Of a stretch of DNA of 64,000 nt, positions 18,154 to 27,275 are shown piece by piece. The first letter of the stretch is position 1, and every line of letters starts with the position of its first letter. The notes below the pieces were generated by a model. That model did no database searches and had not been told where the DNA came from. It saw only the letters and a list, made by a program, of their open reading frames with translations. Both the position numbers and the translations under genes were made by a program. This DNA is from Algoriphagus aquaeductus (lineage in GTDB: Bacteria; Bacteroidota; Bacteroidia; Cytophagales; Cyclobacteriaceae), in NCBI RefSeq assembly GCF_003253485.1, contig NZ_QKTX01000013.1:73142-137141 (forward strand). The letters are read 5' to 3'.

Positions 18154-19485
18154 ATGCTCACACTTTTGATTATCCTGGCAGCCCTCGCCTTGATTTTAGT
18201 TTCCATTATCAAATTTGACATTCACCCCTTCTTGGCTCTTTTTCTGGGAGCCATCATCTATGGACTGATGATGGGCATGGATACCGAACTGATCATCAAA
18301 TCGATTTCCGAAGGTTTTGGCGGAGTGATGGGAAGTGTGGGGCTGTTGATTTTGCTTGGTGTGATTTTGGGGACGTTTTTGGAAAAGACTGGTGGAGCTT
18401 TAGTTATTGCCGAAAAGGTTTTGAAGTGGGTCGGAGAAAAGTCGGTGAATCTTTCGCTGATGCTCAGCAGCTGGGTGCTATCCATTCCGGTTTTCGGGGA
18501 TAGCACGATCATCATGATGAATCCGATTGCCAAGTCTTTGGCTTCCAAAAGTTCACTATCCTATGCAGCTACCATTGTCGCAGTTTCCTTGGGAGCTATG
18601 GCAAGCCATTCCTTGGTTCCACCTACTCCCGGACCGATCGCTACGGCAGGGATTTTAGGTGCAGACTTGGGATTGGTGATTTTTTATGGAGGCTTGGTCT
18701 CGCTCTTAACCTTGATTCCACTGTTGATTTTCGTCCAAAAAGCGGTTACCAAAATCCCCTTAAAACCTACGCTTGCGGCAGACGAAAAAGCGATTCCAGC
18801 ACATGAACGTCCAAAATTTATCTCAGCACTTTTGCCGATTTTGGTTCCTTTGATCCTCATCATTCTCGCTTCGATTGCCAACTATCCCACCAAACCTTTT
18901 GGAGAAGGAGGGTTGATCAAAGCCATTCAGTTTTTGGGAACTCCGGTAATTGCACTTTTGATCGGAGCCATATTGTCTTTTACCCTTCCAAAGAAATTTG
19001 ACCGGAAACTCCTTTCCTCCTCGGGCTGGATTGGAGAAGCGATTTTGCTTTCAGCACCGGTTATTCTGATCACAGGCGCAGGTGCGGTCTTTGGCAAAAT
19101 GCTGCAAAACTCCGGTGTCGGAGACTTGGTCACAGCCTCCATGAGCGATGCCAATTGGGGAATTTTTCTTCCTTTTCTGATTGCTTTTGGATTAAAAACA
19201 GCCCAAGGATCAACCACTGTGGCTATGATTACCACTGCCTCGATCGTGGCACCCATGCTAGGCCCTTTGGGCTTGGATTCTGAAATGATGAAGGTGTTTA
19301 CGTGCGTGGCTATCGGGGCCGGAGCGCTGGGCATTTCCCATGCCAACGACAGTGGATTTTGGGTGGTCACGCAGCTTTCAGGAATGAGCACTAAGCAGGG
19401 CAACAAATCGCATAGCATGGGCACCTTGATCGCCGGAGTGACCGCCATCTGTCTGGTTTACATCCTGAGTATTTTTCTGGGATAA
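18154..19485 (+). CDS. GntP-family permease (gluconate/organic acid:H+ symporter)
   Basis: 443 residues with 12 or more hydrophobic segments. GntP signatures include MASHSLVPPTPGPIATAGILGA (here residues about 149-169), GLKTAQGSTTVAMITTASI and SHANDSGFWVV near the C-terminus. Family members import gluconate, other sugar acids or related hydroxy acids across the inner membrane. Its neighbours are an aromatic pathway on one side and a sugar-oxidation-like cluster beyond the ATPase on the other, so the substrate is uncertain. Confidence 0.88.
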   Translation: MLTLLIILAALALILVSIIKFDIHPFLALFLGAIIYGLMMGMDTELIIKSISEGFGGVMGSVGLLILLGVILGTFLEKTGGALVIAEKVLKWVGEKSVNLSLMLSSWVLSIPVFGDSTIIMMNPIAKSLASKSSLSYAATIVAVSLGAMASHSLVPPTPGPIATAGILGADLGLVIFYGGLVSLLTLIPLLIFVQKAVTKIPLKPTLAADEKAIPAHERPKFISALLPILVPLILIILASIANYPTKPFGEGGLIKAIQFLGTPVIALLIGAILSFTLPKKFDRKLLSSSGWIGEAILLSAPVILITGAGAVFGKMLQNSGVGDLVTASMSDANWGIFLPFLIAFGLKTAQGSTTVAMITTASIVAPMLGPLGLDSEMMKVFTCVAIGAGALGISHANDSGFWVVTQLSGMSTKQGNKSHSMGTLIAGVTAICLVYILSIFLG

Positions 19486-19500
19486 AATCAATTAAAAAAT

Positions 19501-19543
19501 TAGACTTGCAAATTAGAAGTTGAACTTCTAATTTGCAAGTCTA
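19501..19543. promoter_or_regulatory. 43-bp perfect palindrome abutting a start codon
   Basis: Arms of 21 bp (TAGACTTGCAAATTAGAAGTT and its complement, shown here in part: TAGACTTGCAAATTAGAAG) surround a single G at 19522. The right arm ends on the A of the ATPase start codon at 19543. It begins 15 bp after the gntP stop. It could terminate gntP, hide the ribosome site of the ATPase mRNA, or bind a dimeric regulator. Confidence 0.75.
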
Positions 19544-20706
19544 TGTTAAACAGGAAATTAGGAATTAAAATCAAAGTATCGGCCTCAAAAATGCCGATCA
19601 TTGCAATCACAGGACCTCGACAAAGTGGAAAATCCACGCTGATTCAGGCACTTTTTCCCGATCATCGGTATCTCAATCTGGAAGATCCTGAACTCCGGCA
19701 ATTTGCCTTGACTGACCCCAAAGGTTTCCTCCAATCCCAACAAGGAAATCTGATTTTGGACGAAGTACAATATGTCCCTCACCTTTTCTCCTATATCCAG
19801 GTGATTTCGGATCGGGAAAAAATACCAGGACAATTCATTTTGTCCGGCTCTCAAAATTTCCAGTTGATGGAAAGCATTTCTCAAAGCTTGGCCGGAAGGG
19901 TATCTATTTTCAATTTGCTTCCTTTTTCATTGGAGGAAATCAAAGGCTCTTCGTTCGAAATGGAAACCTATGAACAATACATTATTAAGGGTTTTTATCC
20001 AAGGATTTATGACCTAGAACTCGATCCCTATCGATGGCTGCAAGATTACCTGCGCACCTATGTGGAACGCGATGTAAGGCAACTGCTGAACGTGGGTGAT
20101 TTGGGGTTATTCAGACAGTTTCTTGAGATGTGTGCCGGACGAATTGGGCAATTGATCAATTTCAGCGAAATCGGAAATCAACTGGGTATTTCTTATCAGA
20201 CCGTGAGTAAATGGCTCAGTATTTTGGAAACCAGTTTTATCTGCTACACGCTTAGACCTTACCACAAAAACTTCAACAAGAGGATCGTCAAAAGTCCAAA
20301 ACTCTATTTCTACGACACCGGGCTTGCCTGTGCTTTGCTGAATCTGAGGACGGTGGAGGAACTAAACAGGCACTTCGCCAAAGGAGCCTTATTTGAAAAT
20401 CTGATTCTCAATGAAGTCATGAAAAATCAACTCAACCGAGATCTGCCTACAAACAACTATTTCTGGAATGCTGCCGGATCTCATGAAATTGATTTGGTAA
20501 TGGAAGTGGGAGGAAAACTGATCGCTGCTGAAATCAAATCGGGGAGAACGATTAATTCTAACTTTTTCAACAGCCTGACCTATTTCCAAAATGCCTCTGG
20601 AACAAGTCCAGAAGACTCCTATTTGATCTATGGAGGTGATGAAGTTCAGAAGAGAAGCCATGCCCAAGTCCTCAATTGGAATCGCTTGGATCTGCTTCCT
20701 TATTGA
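19543..20706 (+). CDS. AAA ATPase with DUF4143 domain
   Basis: 387 residues. Walker A is GPRQSGKST (24-32) and Walker B-like LILDEVQ lies near 70; the AAA_14 domain is followed by DUF4143 with the PD-(D/E)xK-like core (FENLILNEV; HEIDLVMEVGGKLIAAEIKSG). A winged-helix segment (ISYQTVSKWLSILETSFI) sits between. These proteins are common accessory genes in Bacteroidota and their function is unknown; nuclease or defence roles have been suggested only by fold. The palindrome at the start codon suggests special expression control. Confidence 0.85.
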   Translation: MLNRKLGIKIKVSASKMPIIAITGPRQSGKSTLIQALFPDHRYLNLEDPELRQFALTDPKGFLQSQQGNLILDEVQYVPHLFSYIQVISDREKIPGQFILSGSQNFQLMESISQSLAGRVSIFNLLPFSLEEIKGSSFEMETYEQYIIKGFYPRIYDLELDPYRWLQDYLRTYVERDVRQLLNVGDLGLFRQFLEMCAGRIGQLINFSEIGNQLGISYQTVSKWLSILETSFICYTLRPYHKNFNKRIVKSPKLYFYDTGLACALLNLRTVEELNRHFAKGALFENLILNEVMKNQLNRDLPTNNYFWNAAGSHEIDLVMEVGGKLIAAEIKSGRTINSNFFNSLTYFQNASGTSPEDSYLIYGGDEVQKRSHAQVLNWNRLDLLPY

Positions 20707-20723
20707 CATTTACGAGTTGAGCG

Positions 20724-20752
20724 CTTTTCCAAAGTTTGATACTTTGGAAAAG
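20724..20752. terminator. Bidirectional hairpin between convergent genes
   Basis: Perfect 12-bp arms CTTTTCCAAAGT / ACTTTGGAAAAG with a 5-nt loop lie between the DUF4143 gene and the SDR gene. The arms share the CTTTTCCAA core with the hairpin at 3756-3788. Confidence 0.7.
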
Positions 20753-20806
20753 TTTAAACAGCTAACGCTCTCTTGAATCTTGCTTCTCGCCTCTTGTTTC
20801 TAGATT

Positions 20807-21601
20807 CTACCTCGCCGTCCACCCTCCATCTACCGTCACCATCGACCCCACCATATAGGTCGCTGCATAGGAAGCCAAGAAAATAGCAGCTCCTTGAATT
20901 TCCTTCAGTTCTCCCCAACGGCCTAAAGCCGTGGCGCCAACGACAAACTTTTTCCCCTCCTCGGTGTCGGCAATTGGCAAGTTCATCTCCGTCAAAAACG
21001 GCCCCGGGCAGATCGCATTCACATTGATATTCCATGGGGCGAGTTCCAAAGCCAAAGCCCGGGTCATCTGTACCACGGCACCTTTGCTTGCGGTGTAAGG
21101 CGTTCGGTTGGCCAGTCCGACCAAACCCAAGGTACTCGCCAAATTGATGATGGCTCCTTTCTTTTGCTCTTTCATAAAGGGCGTTACGGCCCGGCAAGCC
21201 AACCAAGTACCGTTGACATTGACCTCCATTACCTTGGTAAAATCCTCATGGGTAAGCTCGTCAATCGCTCCCCGGATATTGATTCCGGCAGAATTGATCA
21301 GGATATCAATGCTTCCAAACGCTTCATGAGCAAACTTCGCCATGGCTTCCATTCCCGCCTGGTCAGCTACGTCGGCGGAAAAAGTCAAGGCTTTCACTCC
21401 AAATTTCTCAGCTATTTCGGCTGCAGCCTGATCTCCATCGGAGGCTTTTCGGGAAACCAACAGGACATTAGCGCCTGCGGAAGCAAGCCCGGCAGCCATC
21501 GCCAAACCAAGGCCTTTGGTGCCTCCGGTAATGATGGCGGATTTGCCTTTGAGTGAAAAAATGGAAAGACCGGGGAGTTGGGAGAAGTCGAGGGTGGACA
21601 T
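20807..21601 (-). CDS. Short-chain dehydrogenase/reductase
   Basis: 264 residues, classical SDR. The cofactor motif TGGTKGLG lies at 25-32, NSAG at 103-106, catalytic Ser156, Tyr169 and Lys173 (YTASKG). The C-terminal MVTVDGGWTAR is typical. The closest type I recognise is gluconate 5-dehydrogenase / 2-deoxy-gluconate dehydrogenase-like, but substrate cannot be read from sequence. It lies downstream of the TIM-barrel gene on the same strand with a 134-bp gap, so co-transcription is possible but not certain. Confidence 0.88.
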   Translation of the reverse strand: MSTLDFSQLPGLSIFSLKGKSAIITGGTKGLGLAMAAGLASAGANVLLVSRKASDGDQAAAEIAEKFGVKALTFSADVADQAGMEAMAKFAHEAFGSIDILINSAGINIRGAIDELTHEDFTKVMEVNVNGTWLACRAVTPFMKEQKKGAIINLASTLGLVGLANRTPYTASKGAVVQMTRALALELAPWNINVNAICPGPFLTEMNLPIADTEEGKKFVVGATALGRWGELKEIQGAAIFLASYAATYMVGSMVTVDGGWTAR

Positions 21602-21735
21602 TATTCTATGATGGATTTTTGGTTATAATAGGATGTTAAGAATGATTTTAAATGATCAATTTTCAAACTCAATGATCAATGATCAAAGACATCAAAACAA
21701 AGATTGGAAATAGGTCAGTGGTAATTGTCCATTGG

Positions 21736-22833
21736 TTATTGGTAATTGATCATTTTTTTGGAATAGGCAAGACACTTTACTACGTTTTCTTCTTCGAAAG
21801 CGAGGCGCTGTTCGGGATTAAGATTTTTGACAGAAGGCAACGCTCCAGAAAAGGCTTGGTCACGAACCAAGCGGAGAATTTTAGCCAAGTCTTTTGCTTT
21901 TTCATTCTCAAAAGTCACCCAATAACTATCCTCCAAACAGGGAATCTCTAAAGGGTCGCGAGTAATCATTTCCAAGCTGAAGGTGACTTGAGGATTGTAT
22001 TTTTGGCATAAAGACACCGCTTCTTTCAGATCAACAATTCCTTTTCCCAACTCCACTTCGGAGAGTAAAAAGCCCTTATCGTAGGCCATTACGCCCATGT
22101 CTTTCACGTGAGTGGAATAGGCAAAAGGCGCCAAAGTCCGGATCACTTCCATGGGTTCTTCGAGCAAGGATACATTATTCCCAAAATCCAAGGTTACCCC
22201 AACCCACTCACTGCTTAGGTTTTGGATAAGTTGAGCCAGTTCCGCCGCTTTCCAGTCCTTGTGATTTTCGATGGCAAGCCGAACCTGGTACTTTCGGACG
22301 ATGGGTTCTGCAAGTTGAATGGATTTGATTGAGTTTTCTTTGAAAGTGATCCACTCCGCCTCGGTTTTGAAGTTTTCATACCGCCTTCCACTTAGGCAAA
22401 CGGTCCGGAGAACCGTAGCTCCTGCTTCCTTCGCTAAGCGAACTTCTTTTTCGAAGCGAACCAAGTCGGATGCGTCTTTTGGCAAACCGATACTTCCCTC
22501 CAGATACATCCCAAGCTTTTCCCGTTCATTTCTGACCTGCTTCGCAAAATCCTCCGCCCAGCCTCCAACCGTAGTCTGAATACCCCCCGCTCCAATGGAG
22601 TGACAATGGCGCATCAAGTCTATGGCATTGGTAAAACCCGGATAGGTGGCGCTTTCCACTTTTGATCCCCAGCGCATCCCATAAGAATGCACCACTACGC
22701 CCATGGGCACCCCCTTCAAACTCTCCGGCAACGCCGAAAACGGCCAAGCCAAAGCTGCGGTAGCCAAGGCTGATTTTTTGAGAAAATCCCTCCTTCCGGA
22801 AGCAGATTCATGAGGTTGAAAATGGGTTTTCAT
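21736..22833 (-). CDS. Tat-exported sugar phosphate isomerase/epimerase-like TIM barrel
   Basis: 365 residues. A twin-arginine signal (GRRDFLKKSALATAALAW, RR at 14-15) indicates Tat export of a folded protein. The body is a xylose isomerase-like (AP endonuclease 2 superfamily) barrel; likely metal and acid residues are in VRLAIENHKDW, VGVTLDFGNN and YSTHVKD. Activity is unknown; relatives include sugar or hydroxy-acid isomerases and epimerases. The start lies 15 bp after the stop of the PVC-type cytochrome gene, so both are probably in one operon. Confidence 0.87.
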   Translation of the reverse strand: MKTHFQPHESASGRRDFLKKSALATAALAWPFSALPESLKGVPMGVVVHSYGMRWGSKVESATYPGFTNAIDLMRHCHSIGAGGIQTTVGGWAEDFAKQVRNEREKLGMYLEGSIGLPKDASDLVRFEKEVRLAKEAGATVLRTVCLSGRRYENFKTEAEWITFKENSIKSIQLAEPIVRKYQVRLAIENHKDWKAAELAQLIQNLSSEWVGVTLDFGNNVSLLEEPMEVIRTLAPFAYSTHVKDMGVMAYDKGFLLSEVELGKGIVDLKEAVSLCQKYNPQVTFSLEMITRDPLEIPCLEDSYWVTFENEKAKDLAKILRLVRDQAFSGALPSVKNLNPEQRLAFEEENVVKCLAYSKKMINYQ

Positions 22834-22848
22834 AGGCTGGATTTTGGG

Positions 22849-25392
22849 TTAGGGTTTGGGAGCGGAATCGAGTTTTTGGATATGCGCATTAAGCTCGGCA
22901 GCGGACCACGGATAGACACGGCCCTGATTCATGACCCGGACAGTACCCACCGTGCGACCCGTCACCGCAGGGGCCTGATTGCCCCACTCATTCCGAATAT
23001 AGGTCAAAATCGCCGCAATGCTTCGGTCATCCAGAGTCGAATGAGCTGGCATTACGGGAAGAATCTCAGGAGCATCGTATTTCTTTCCGGCTACTTCTAT
23101 CGGGCCTTCCAAACCATGAAGCATTATCAAACTGAGTCGGGTTTCATCGCCGAGCACCCACTCCGAACCCGCCAATGGTGGCCCCATGCGAGCGGCACCT
23201 TTCCCGTTGTTTCCATGGCAACCGGAACAGGAAGCGAGGTATTTTTGGCGGCCTTCGGCAAAAAGTTTGAGACCGTTTTCATCCAATGCAGAACCCGAAT
23301 TCGCAACCAAAGCCGGCTTGAATCCTGGCCAAGTAAAAACACGCATCAGTATGGTTTTCCGGGTTTCATCCAAAGGCAAATCTGTTCTTGAAAGAAGTTT
23401 CGGTCGTGAGGAGAGTTTGACACTTCCGGATTCTTCGATATCTCCGGCTTTGATGGCCAAGGCATTGAGAATAAGCTGTTCTTTCCAGGTCAATTCAGGA
23501 AGATCTATCTTGGCGAGAAGACTTGAGATCTCTACCTCATCCCCTTTTTTCAGGATCGAAGCCGCCAACATCTCCAAGAAAATCTCCCGATTGGCGTCTT
23601 GGCTTTGCCAATTGGGATCATCCATCAGCGTTTGCAACAGGTTCCATTCCATCCCTCCCACACTGCTCATCACCGCATCCCGTATCAATGCTTGGCGACC
23701 GTATTTCTCCAAAACGGACTTGAGCACCTGAGTTTTGCTTTCCTCCGGGAGGACATACGTACTGAGTGCAAGTTGAAGCCCCAACACTTCCGAAGCTGAA
23801 TTGGAAAGACGCTTCATCTCTTGGCTCAATTTTTCCAAAACTGCCCGATCCGAACTCGCCAGTGCTTCCAATTGACGTAGCGCAGTACTTTTCACCAGAT
23901 CACTTGGATCCATCAAGGCGGCAAAAAGTACCTCCGGATTCATTTTCCCCATTCCTTCCAAAGCCCACAAGGCATGGAATTTCGCAAACTCGGAAACTTG
24001 GCTTTTAACCAAATTTTCCAAAAGAGAAATGGATGGTGGATCGGCTTTTTCGACCAACAGTCGCTGGGCCATATCCCGATACCAGCCGTCTGAATGGGAA
24101 AGAAAATCCACCAATTCCTCCACGCTTTTCTCCGAAAGCTTGGGAGACTTTTGGGAATCAAAACCCTTGGGTACCACTCTCCAAATCCTTCCCATGTGAC
24201 CGGGGGAATCGAGCTTTCGCTCTAGCGTCTTTTCTCTCAAATATTCCGTCATATAGGCCCCGTGCTGTACGATGCCTTGGTACATGTCCACGATATAAAG
24301 CCCTCCATCAGGTCCGATTGTGCCATGAACCGGCCGGAATCGCTCGTCGGTCGAAGCCAAAAATTCTCTTCCGGGATTGGGATCAAAAGCTTCCACCAAA
24401 ATTCCGTTTTCTTTGACCACATTTCGCTTCACCAGATTTCCGGCATTTTCCATCACGAAGACATTGCCGTGGTATTCCTTTGGAAAAAGATGGCTGCGAT
24501 AAATCACCGGAGAACAAGCTGAAGTGAATTCCAAGAGTCGATTGGCAGAATCCAAAGTACCCGGTACGTAGCCTCGATTTACGGCCAAATTTGATCTAAT
24601 CGGATATACACGTCGGTCAATTGTGTAGCCATGATCGATTCCGGTAGATGGCTTATGGTTTTTGTTTCTGGACAAATAATTCGCAGGAACCAGATCTCCA
24701 TGGAGTTGAGACCAATTGTAGTTATAGATCAAGCGGCCTTTGTCATCTTGAGTAATGCCCCACTGTCCACGAAACTCAGTCGAATCCCGAACCCAAGTTC
24801 CCTTCACATTTCGATAGCGAAGCCGGGATTTGGCGCTGTAGTACCAGTTGTCGGCATTTCGAACAAAGCCATTGTCCGTGTGCTCTGGAAGACCATTGGC
24901 CGAGTAGGTAGAATCAACGAGGGTCTTCACATCTGCTATCCAATCTCCATCGGTATCTTCGGTCCACCATAGGACTCCGTTTTCCGCCAAAAGCGCTCCA
25001 TTTTTGTGCAAACCCAGAGAGCGAGGCATGATCAGGGAATCCAAATAGACTGTTCTCTTGTCCATTTGTCCGTCACCGTCGGTATCTTCCAAAATAGCCA
25101 CCGATCCCACTGGCAGCTTTTCCTCAGAGCCCTCCATATCGTTCATGTAGCCTCGCATCTCCAAAACCCACAGCCGGCCATCCGCATCAAATTGAATATG
25201 CACCGGCGCCTCCACCAAAGGCTCAGCGGCCACCAACTGAACTTCAAATCCGGGTTCGATCTGGAAAGTCCTCAATTCTTCCTCGGGTGACCGGGCCGGA
25301 CTGTCGGGAGTCTCCGGGAGAGGTACCGGCTCCTTACAAGAAAATAGGGTCAACAAACCAACTGCACCAGTCCACAACGCACTTCGATACAT
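22849..25392 (-). CDS. PVC-type heme-binding dehydrogenase-like lipoprotein
   Basis: 847 residues from ATG 25392, which gives a clean lipoprotein signal (TGAVGLLTLFSC, Cys19); the longer frame start at 25449 lacks this. Residues about 45-420 form the PVC-type membrane-bound dehydrogenase beta-propeller (FEVQLVAAEPLVEAPVHI; WTEDTDGDW). HEAT-like helices follow (about 430-690), then a C-terminal cytochrome c with CSGCH and GPPLAGSEW. The architecture suggests periplasmic oxidation of a sugar-like substrate coupled to the heme. It is first in an operon with the TIM-barrel gene. Confidence 0.88.
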   Translation of the reverse strand: MYRSALWTGAVGLLTLFSCKEPVPLPETPDSPARSPEEELRTFQIEPGFEVQLVAAEPLVEAPVHIQFDADGRLWVLEMRGYMNDMEGSEEKLPVGSVAILEDTDGDGQMDKRTVYLDSLIMPRSLGLHKNGALLAENGVLWWTEDTDGDWIADVKTLVDSTYSANGLPEHTDNGFVRNADNWYYSAKSRLRYRNVKGTWVRDSTEFRGQWGITQDDKGRLIYNYNWSQLHGDLVPANYLSRNKNHKPSTGIDHGYTIDRRVYPIRSNLAVNRGYVPGTLDSANRLLEFTSACSPVIYRSHLFPKEYHGNVFVMENAGNLVKRNVVKENGILVEAFDPNPGREFLASTDERFRPVHGTIGPDGGLYIVDMYQGIVQHGAYMTEYLREKTLERKLDSPGHMGRIWRVVPKGFDSQKSPKLSEKSVEELVDFLSHSDGWYRDMAQRLLVEKADPPSISLLENLVKSQVSEFAKFHALWALEGMGKMNPEVLFAALMDPSDLVKSTALRQLEALASSDRAVLEKLSQEMKRLSNSASEVLGLQLALSTYVLPEESKTQVLKSVLEKYGRQALIRDAVMSSVGGMEWNLLQTLMDDPNWQSQDANREIFLEMLAASILKKGDEVEISSLLAKIDLPELTWKEQLILNALAIKAGDIEESGSVKLSSRPKLLSRTDLPLDETRKTILMRVFTWPGFKPALVANSGSALDENGLKLFAEGRQKYLASCSGCHGNNGKGAARMGPPLAGSEWVLGDETRLSLIMLHGLEGPIEVAGKKYDAPEILPVMPAHSTLDDRSIAAILTYIRNEWGNQAPAVTGRTVGTVRVMNQGRVYPWSAAELNAHIQKLDSAPKP

Positions 25393-25570
25393 ACTTAACA
25401 GGTATTTTAGGGTTTGAGAGAAGGTTAACCAGTTTTGATTTTCCTTCAATAGGCAATTTCCAATTTGCTTTTTATTGATCTCAAATCCAATAGGAATTGA
25501 TCAAAGACTGAAATTCAACTGTAATACGGTCAATTGACTTAGAAAAAAGAATCCATTCGTCTGACATCCC

Positions 25571-25578
25571 TACCTTTG
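25571..25578 (+). promoter_or_regulatory. Candidate -7 box (TACCTTTG) of the DEAD-box helicase
   Basis: It matches TAnnTTTG exactly and ends 15 nt before the ATG at 25594, implying a very short leader. No clear -33 TTG is seen at the usual spacing. Confidence 0.5.
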
Positions 25579-25593
25579 TACAAAATCCAAACT

Positions 25594-26736
25594 ATGAGTT
25601 TTGCCAATTTGGGACTTGCTCCTGCCCTACTTTCCGCTATTCAGCGAGCCAATTACGAGGCCCCCTATCCCATCCAAATCGAAGCCATTCCGGCTTTGCT
25701 TCAGGGAAAAGATTTGTTGGGTTTGGCACCCACGGGTTCAGGAAAGACGGCTGCCTATATCCTTCCCATCCTTCAGCAATTACTTTCAAAAGAAGCTCTG
25801 CGAGATCGTGCTGTGCCGGTTCTGGTAATTGTTCCTACCCGAGAATTGGCGGTGCAGGTAGCGGAAGTGGCGGAAAATTTCAGCCGTTTTTTGCCCAGAA
25901 GGATTAAATCTTTGGCAATTTTTGGTGGAGTGTCCATCAATCCTCAGATGATGAAACTTGGAGGAACGGAAATCCTCATTGCCACGCCTGGCCGCTTGAT
26001 TGACTTGATGGGAAGAAATTCGGTGAACATTTCCCGAATTCAAACCCTGGTGATTGATGAAGCGGACAAGGTTTTGCAAATGGGCTTCCGGGAGGAAATG
26101 GAGCATATTTTGGAATATGTCCCCAAGAAAAAGCAGACGCTAATGTTTTCGGCAACTATGGATGGGGAAGTCGAAGAGTTGATCCAAAAACTGCTCAATG
26201 ATCCTGTCCGAGTTCAGGTCGCAGCGGATGATTTCACGCCGGATCTGATCAAGCAAAGCGCCTATCGCGTCAGCCCCGAGACCAAAGGCCCATTCCTCCG
26301 CCAACTGATCCAATCGGGCGACTGGAAGCAGATTTTGATCTTTGCTTCCTCGATCCGAACGGCAGACAATGTGGTGGGAAAGCTGGTCAAAAACGGAATC
26401 GATGCGGTAGCCTTTCATGGAGATAAAAGTCAGGGAGCTCGCACCGAAGCTTTGGCTAAATTCAAATCAGGAAAAACAAGGGTTCTCGTAGCAACAGATT
26501 TGGCAGCCCGGGGAATCGACATTCAGGCTTTGCCTTTGGTGATCAATTATGAACTCCCCAGGTCACCCAAAGATTATATCCATCGAATCGGACGCACAGG
26601 CCGCGCGGGAATGGAAGGAGAAGCAATCTCCCTGATCACTCCCGAGGAAATGCATCATTTCAAAGTCATCCAAAAGAAAATGGGGAAATGGGTGAAGTTG
26701 ATTCATGAGGAGGATTTTGGTAAAGCAGAGGAATAA
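25594..26736 (+). CDS. DEAD/DEAH-box RNA helicase
   Basis: 380 residues from the ATG at 25594; an in-frame TTG at 25576 is rejected because it lies inside the -7 box. Helicase motifs in order: Q motif YEAPYPIQIEAIP, Walker A APTGSGKT (45-52), PTRELAVQVAE, GG and TPGRLID, VIDEADKVLQMGF, SAT, ATDLAARGID and HRIGRTGRAG. The protein ends soon after the core, so it is a minimal RhlE/SrmB-like helicase without a long basic tail. It probably remodels RNA in ribosome assembly or decay. Confidence 0.92.
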   Translation: MSFANLGLAPALLSAIQRANYEAPYPIQIEAIPALLQGKDLLGLAPTGSGKTAAYILPILQQLLSKEALRDRAVPVLVIVPTRELAVQVAEVAENFSRFLPRRIKSLAIFGGVSINPQMMKLGGTEILIATPGRLIDLMGRNSVNISRIQTLVIDEADKVLQMGFREEMEHILEYVPKKKQTLMFSATMDGEVEELIQKLLNDPVRVQVAADDFTPDLIKQSAYRVSPETKGPFLRQLIQSGDWKQILIFASSIRTADNVVGKLVKNGIDAVAFHGDKSQGARTEALAKFKSGKTRVLVATDLAARGIDIQALPLVINYELPRSPKDYIHRIGRTGRAGMEGEAISLITPEEMHHFKVIQKKMGKWVKLIHEEDFGKAEE

Positions 26737-27275
26737 TTATTCCTCTATTTTATTCCTCAAAAAAGAACCAAATCAGTTCAATACTATTTCGACTTTTTCT
26801 GAATTTAAGTATCGTCCAAGACTGTCAGTCCGATCTAAGTCAGGGACAAGATTTTAGGAGGAGGTTTCTACTTCGTTCAACCAAACATCAATCTGCAATC
26901 ATGCCAGAGAAATTTAGGTTTTAAAATTTCGAAATTCGCTGCTGTTTAGGCACTTAATGCTTCTTGGAGCTTTTTAGTCAAATTCAATACTTTTTCTTTG
27001 TTCTTTTGGCTTGACCCAAAAGAACCAAAAGGTCAAGACGCAGCAAAGCTCCAACCGCACAAGGCCGAACGCTGGCCCGCTGCTGCGTCTTCCCCCGCGC
27101 CCATCAACACCATGTTTAGTGATAAAAACATAGTTCAATTTGAATTTTGATGTACTCTTGGACAGAATAAACCTTCAAATTCCTATTAAAACTATCCCTG
27201 AATATTAAAAACGCAATTAGAAAACACTAATAGTCATTTCCTTCCTGACTCCCATTCCCCCATTCCTCCCAACTT
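26737..27275. other. Gene-free 540-bp stretch between convergent helicase genes
   Basis: No coding frame is convincing. The first 260 bp are AT-rich without clear structure. From about 26990 to 27105 lies a compact, locally GC-rich structured element (listed separately). The rest is again AT-rich. Confidence 0.6.
27000..27091. repeat. Structured intergenic element with two nested inverted repeats
   Basis: A 10-bp perfect inverted repeat GTTCTTTTGG-cttgac-CCAAAAGAAC (27000-27025) is followed by a second, AAGACGCAGC ... GCTGCGTCTT (27035-27044 and 27082-27091), whose 37-nt interior is GC-rich. From memory, similar TTCTTTTGxCTTGACxCAAAAGAA sequences recur between genes in Bacteroidota, but I cannot verify copies here. 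It could be a dispersed repeat or a structured RNA. Confidence 0.55.

Noticed and set aside
18927..19448. 173-codon minus-strand frame inside gntP
   Set aside because: A shadow of the hydrophobic plus-strand gene.
22810..23391. 193-codon plus-strand frame inside the PVC cytochrome gene
   Set aside because: It is antisense to the cytochrome c domain and HEAT region and has arbitrary composition.
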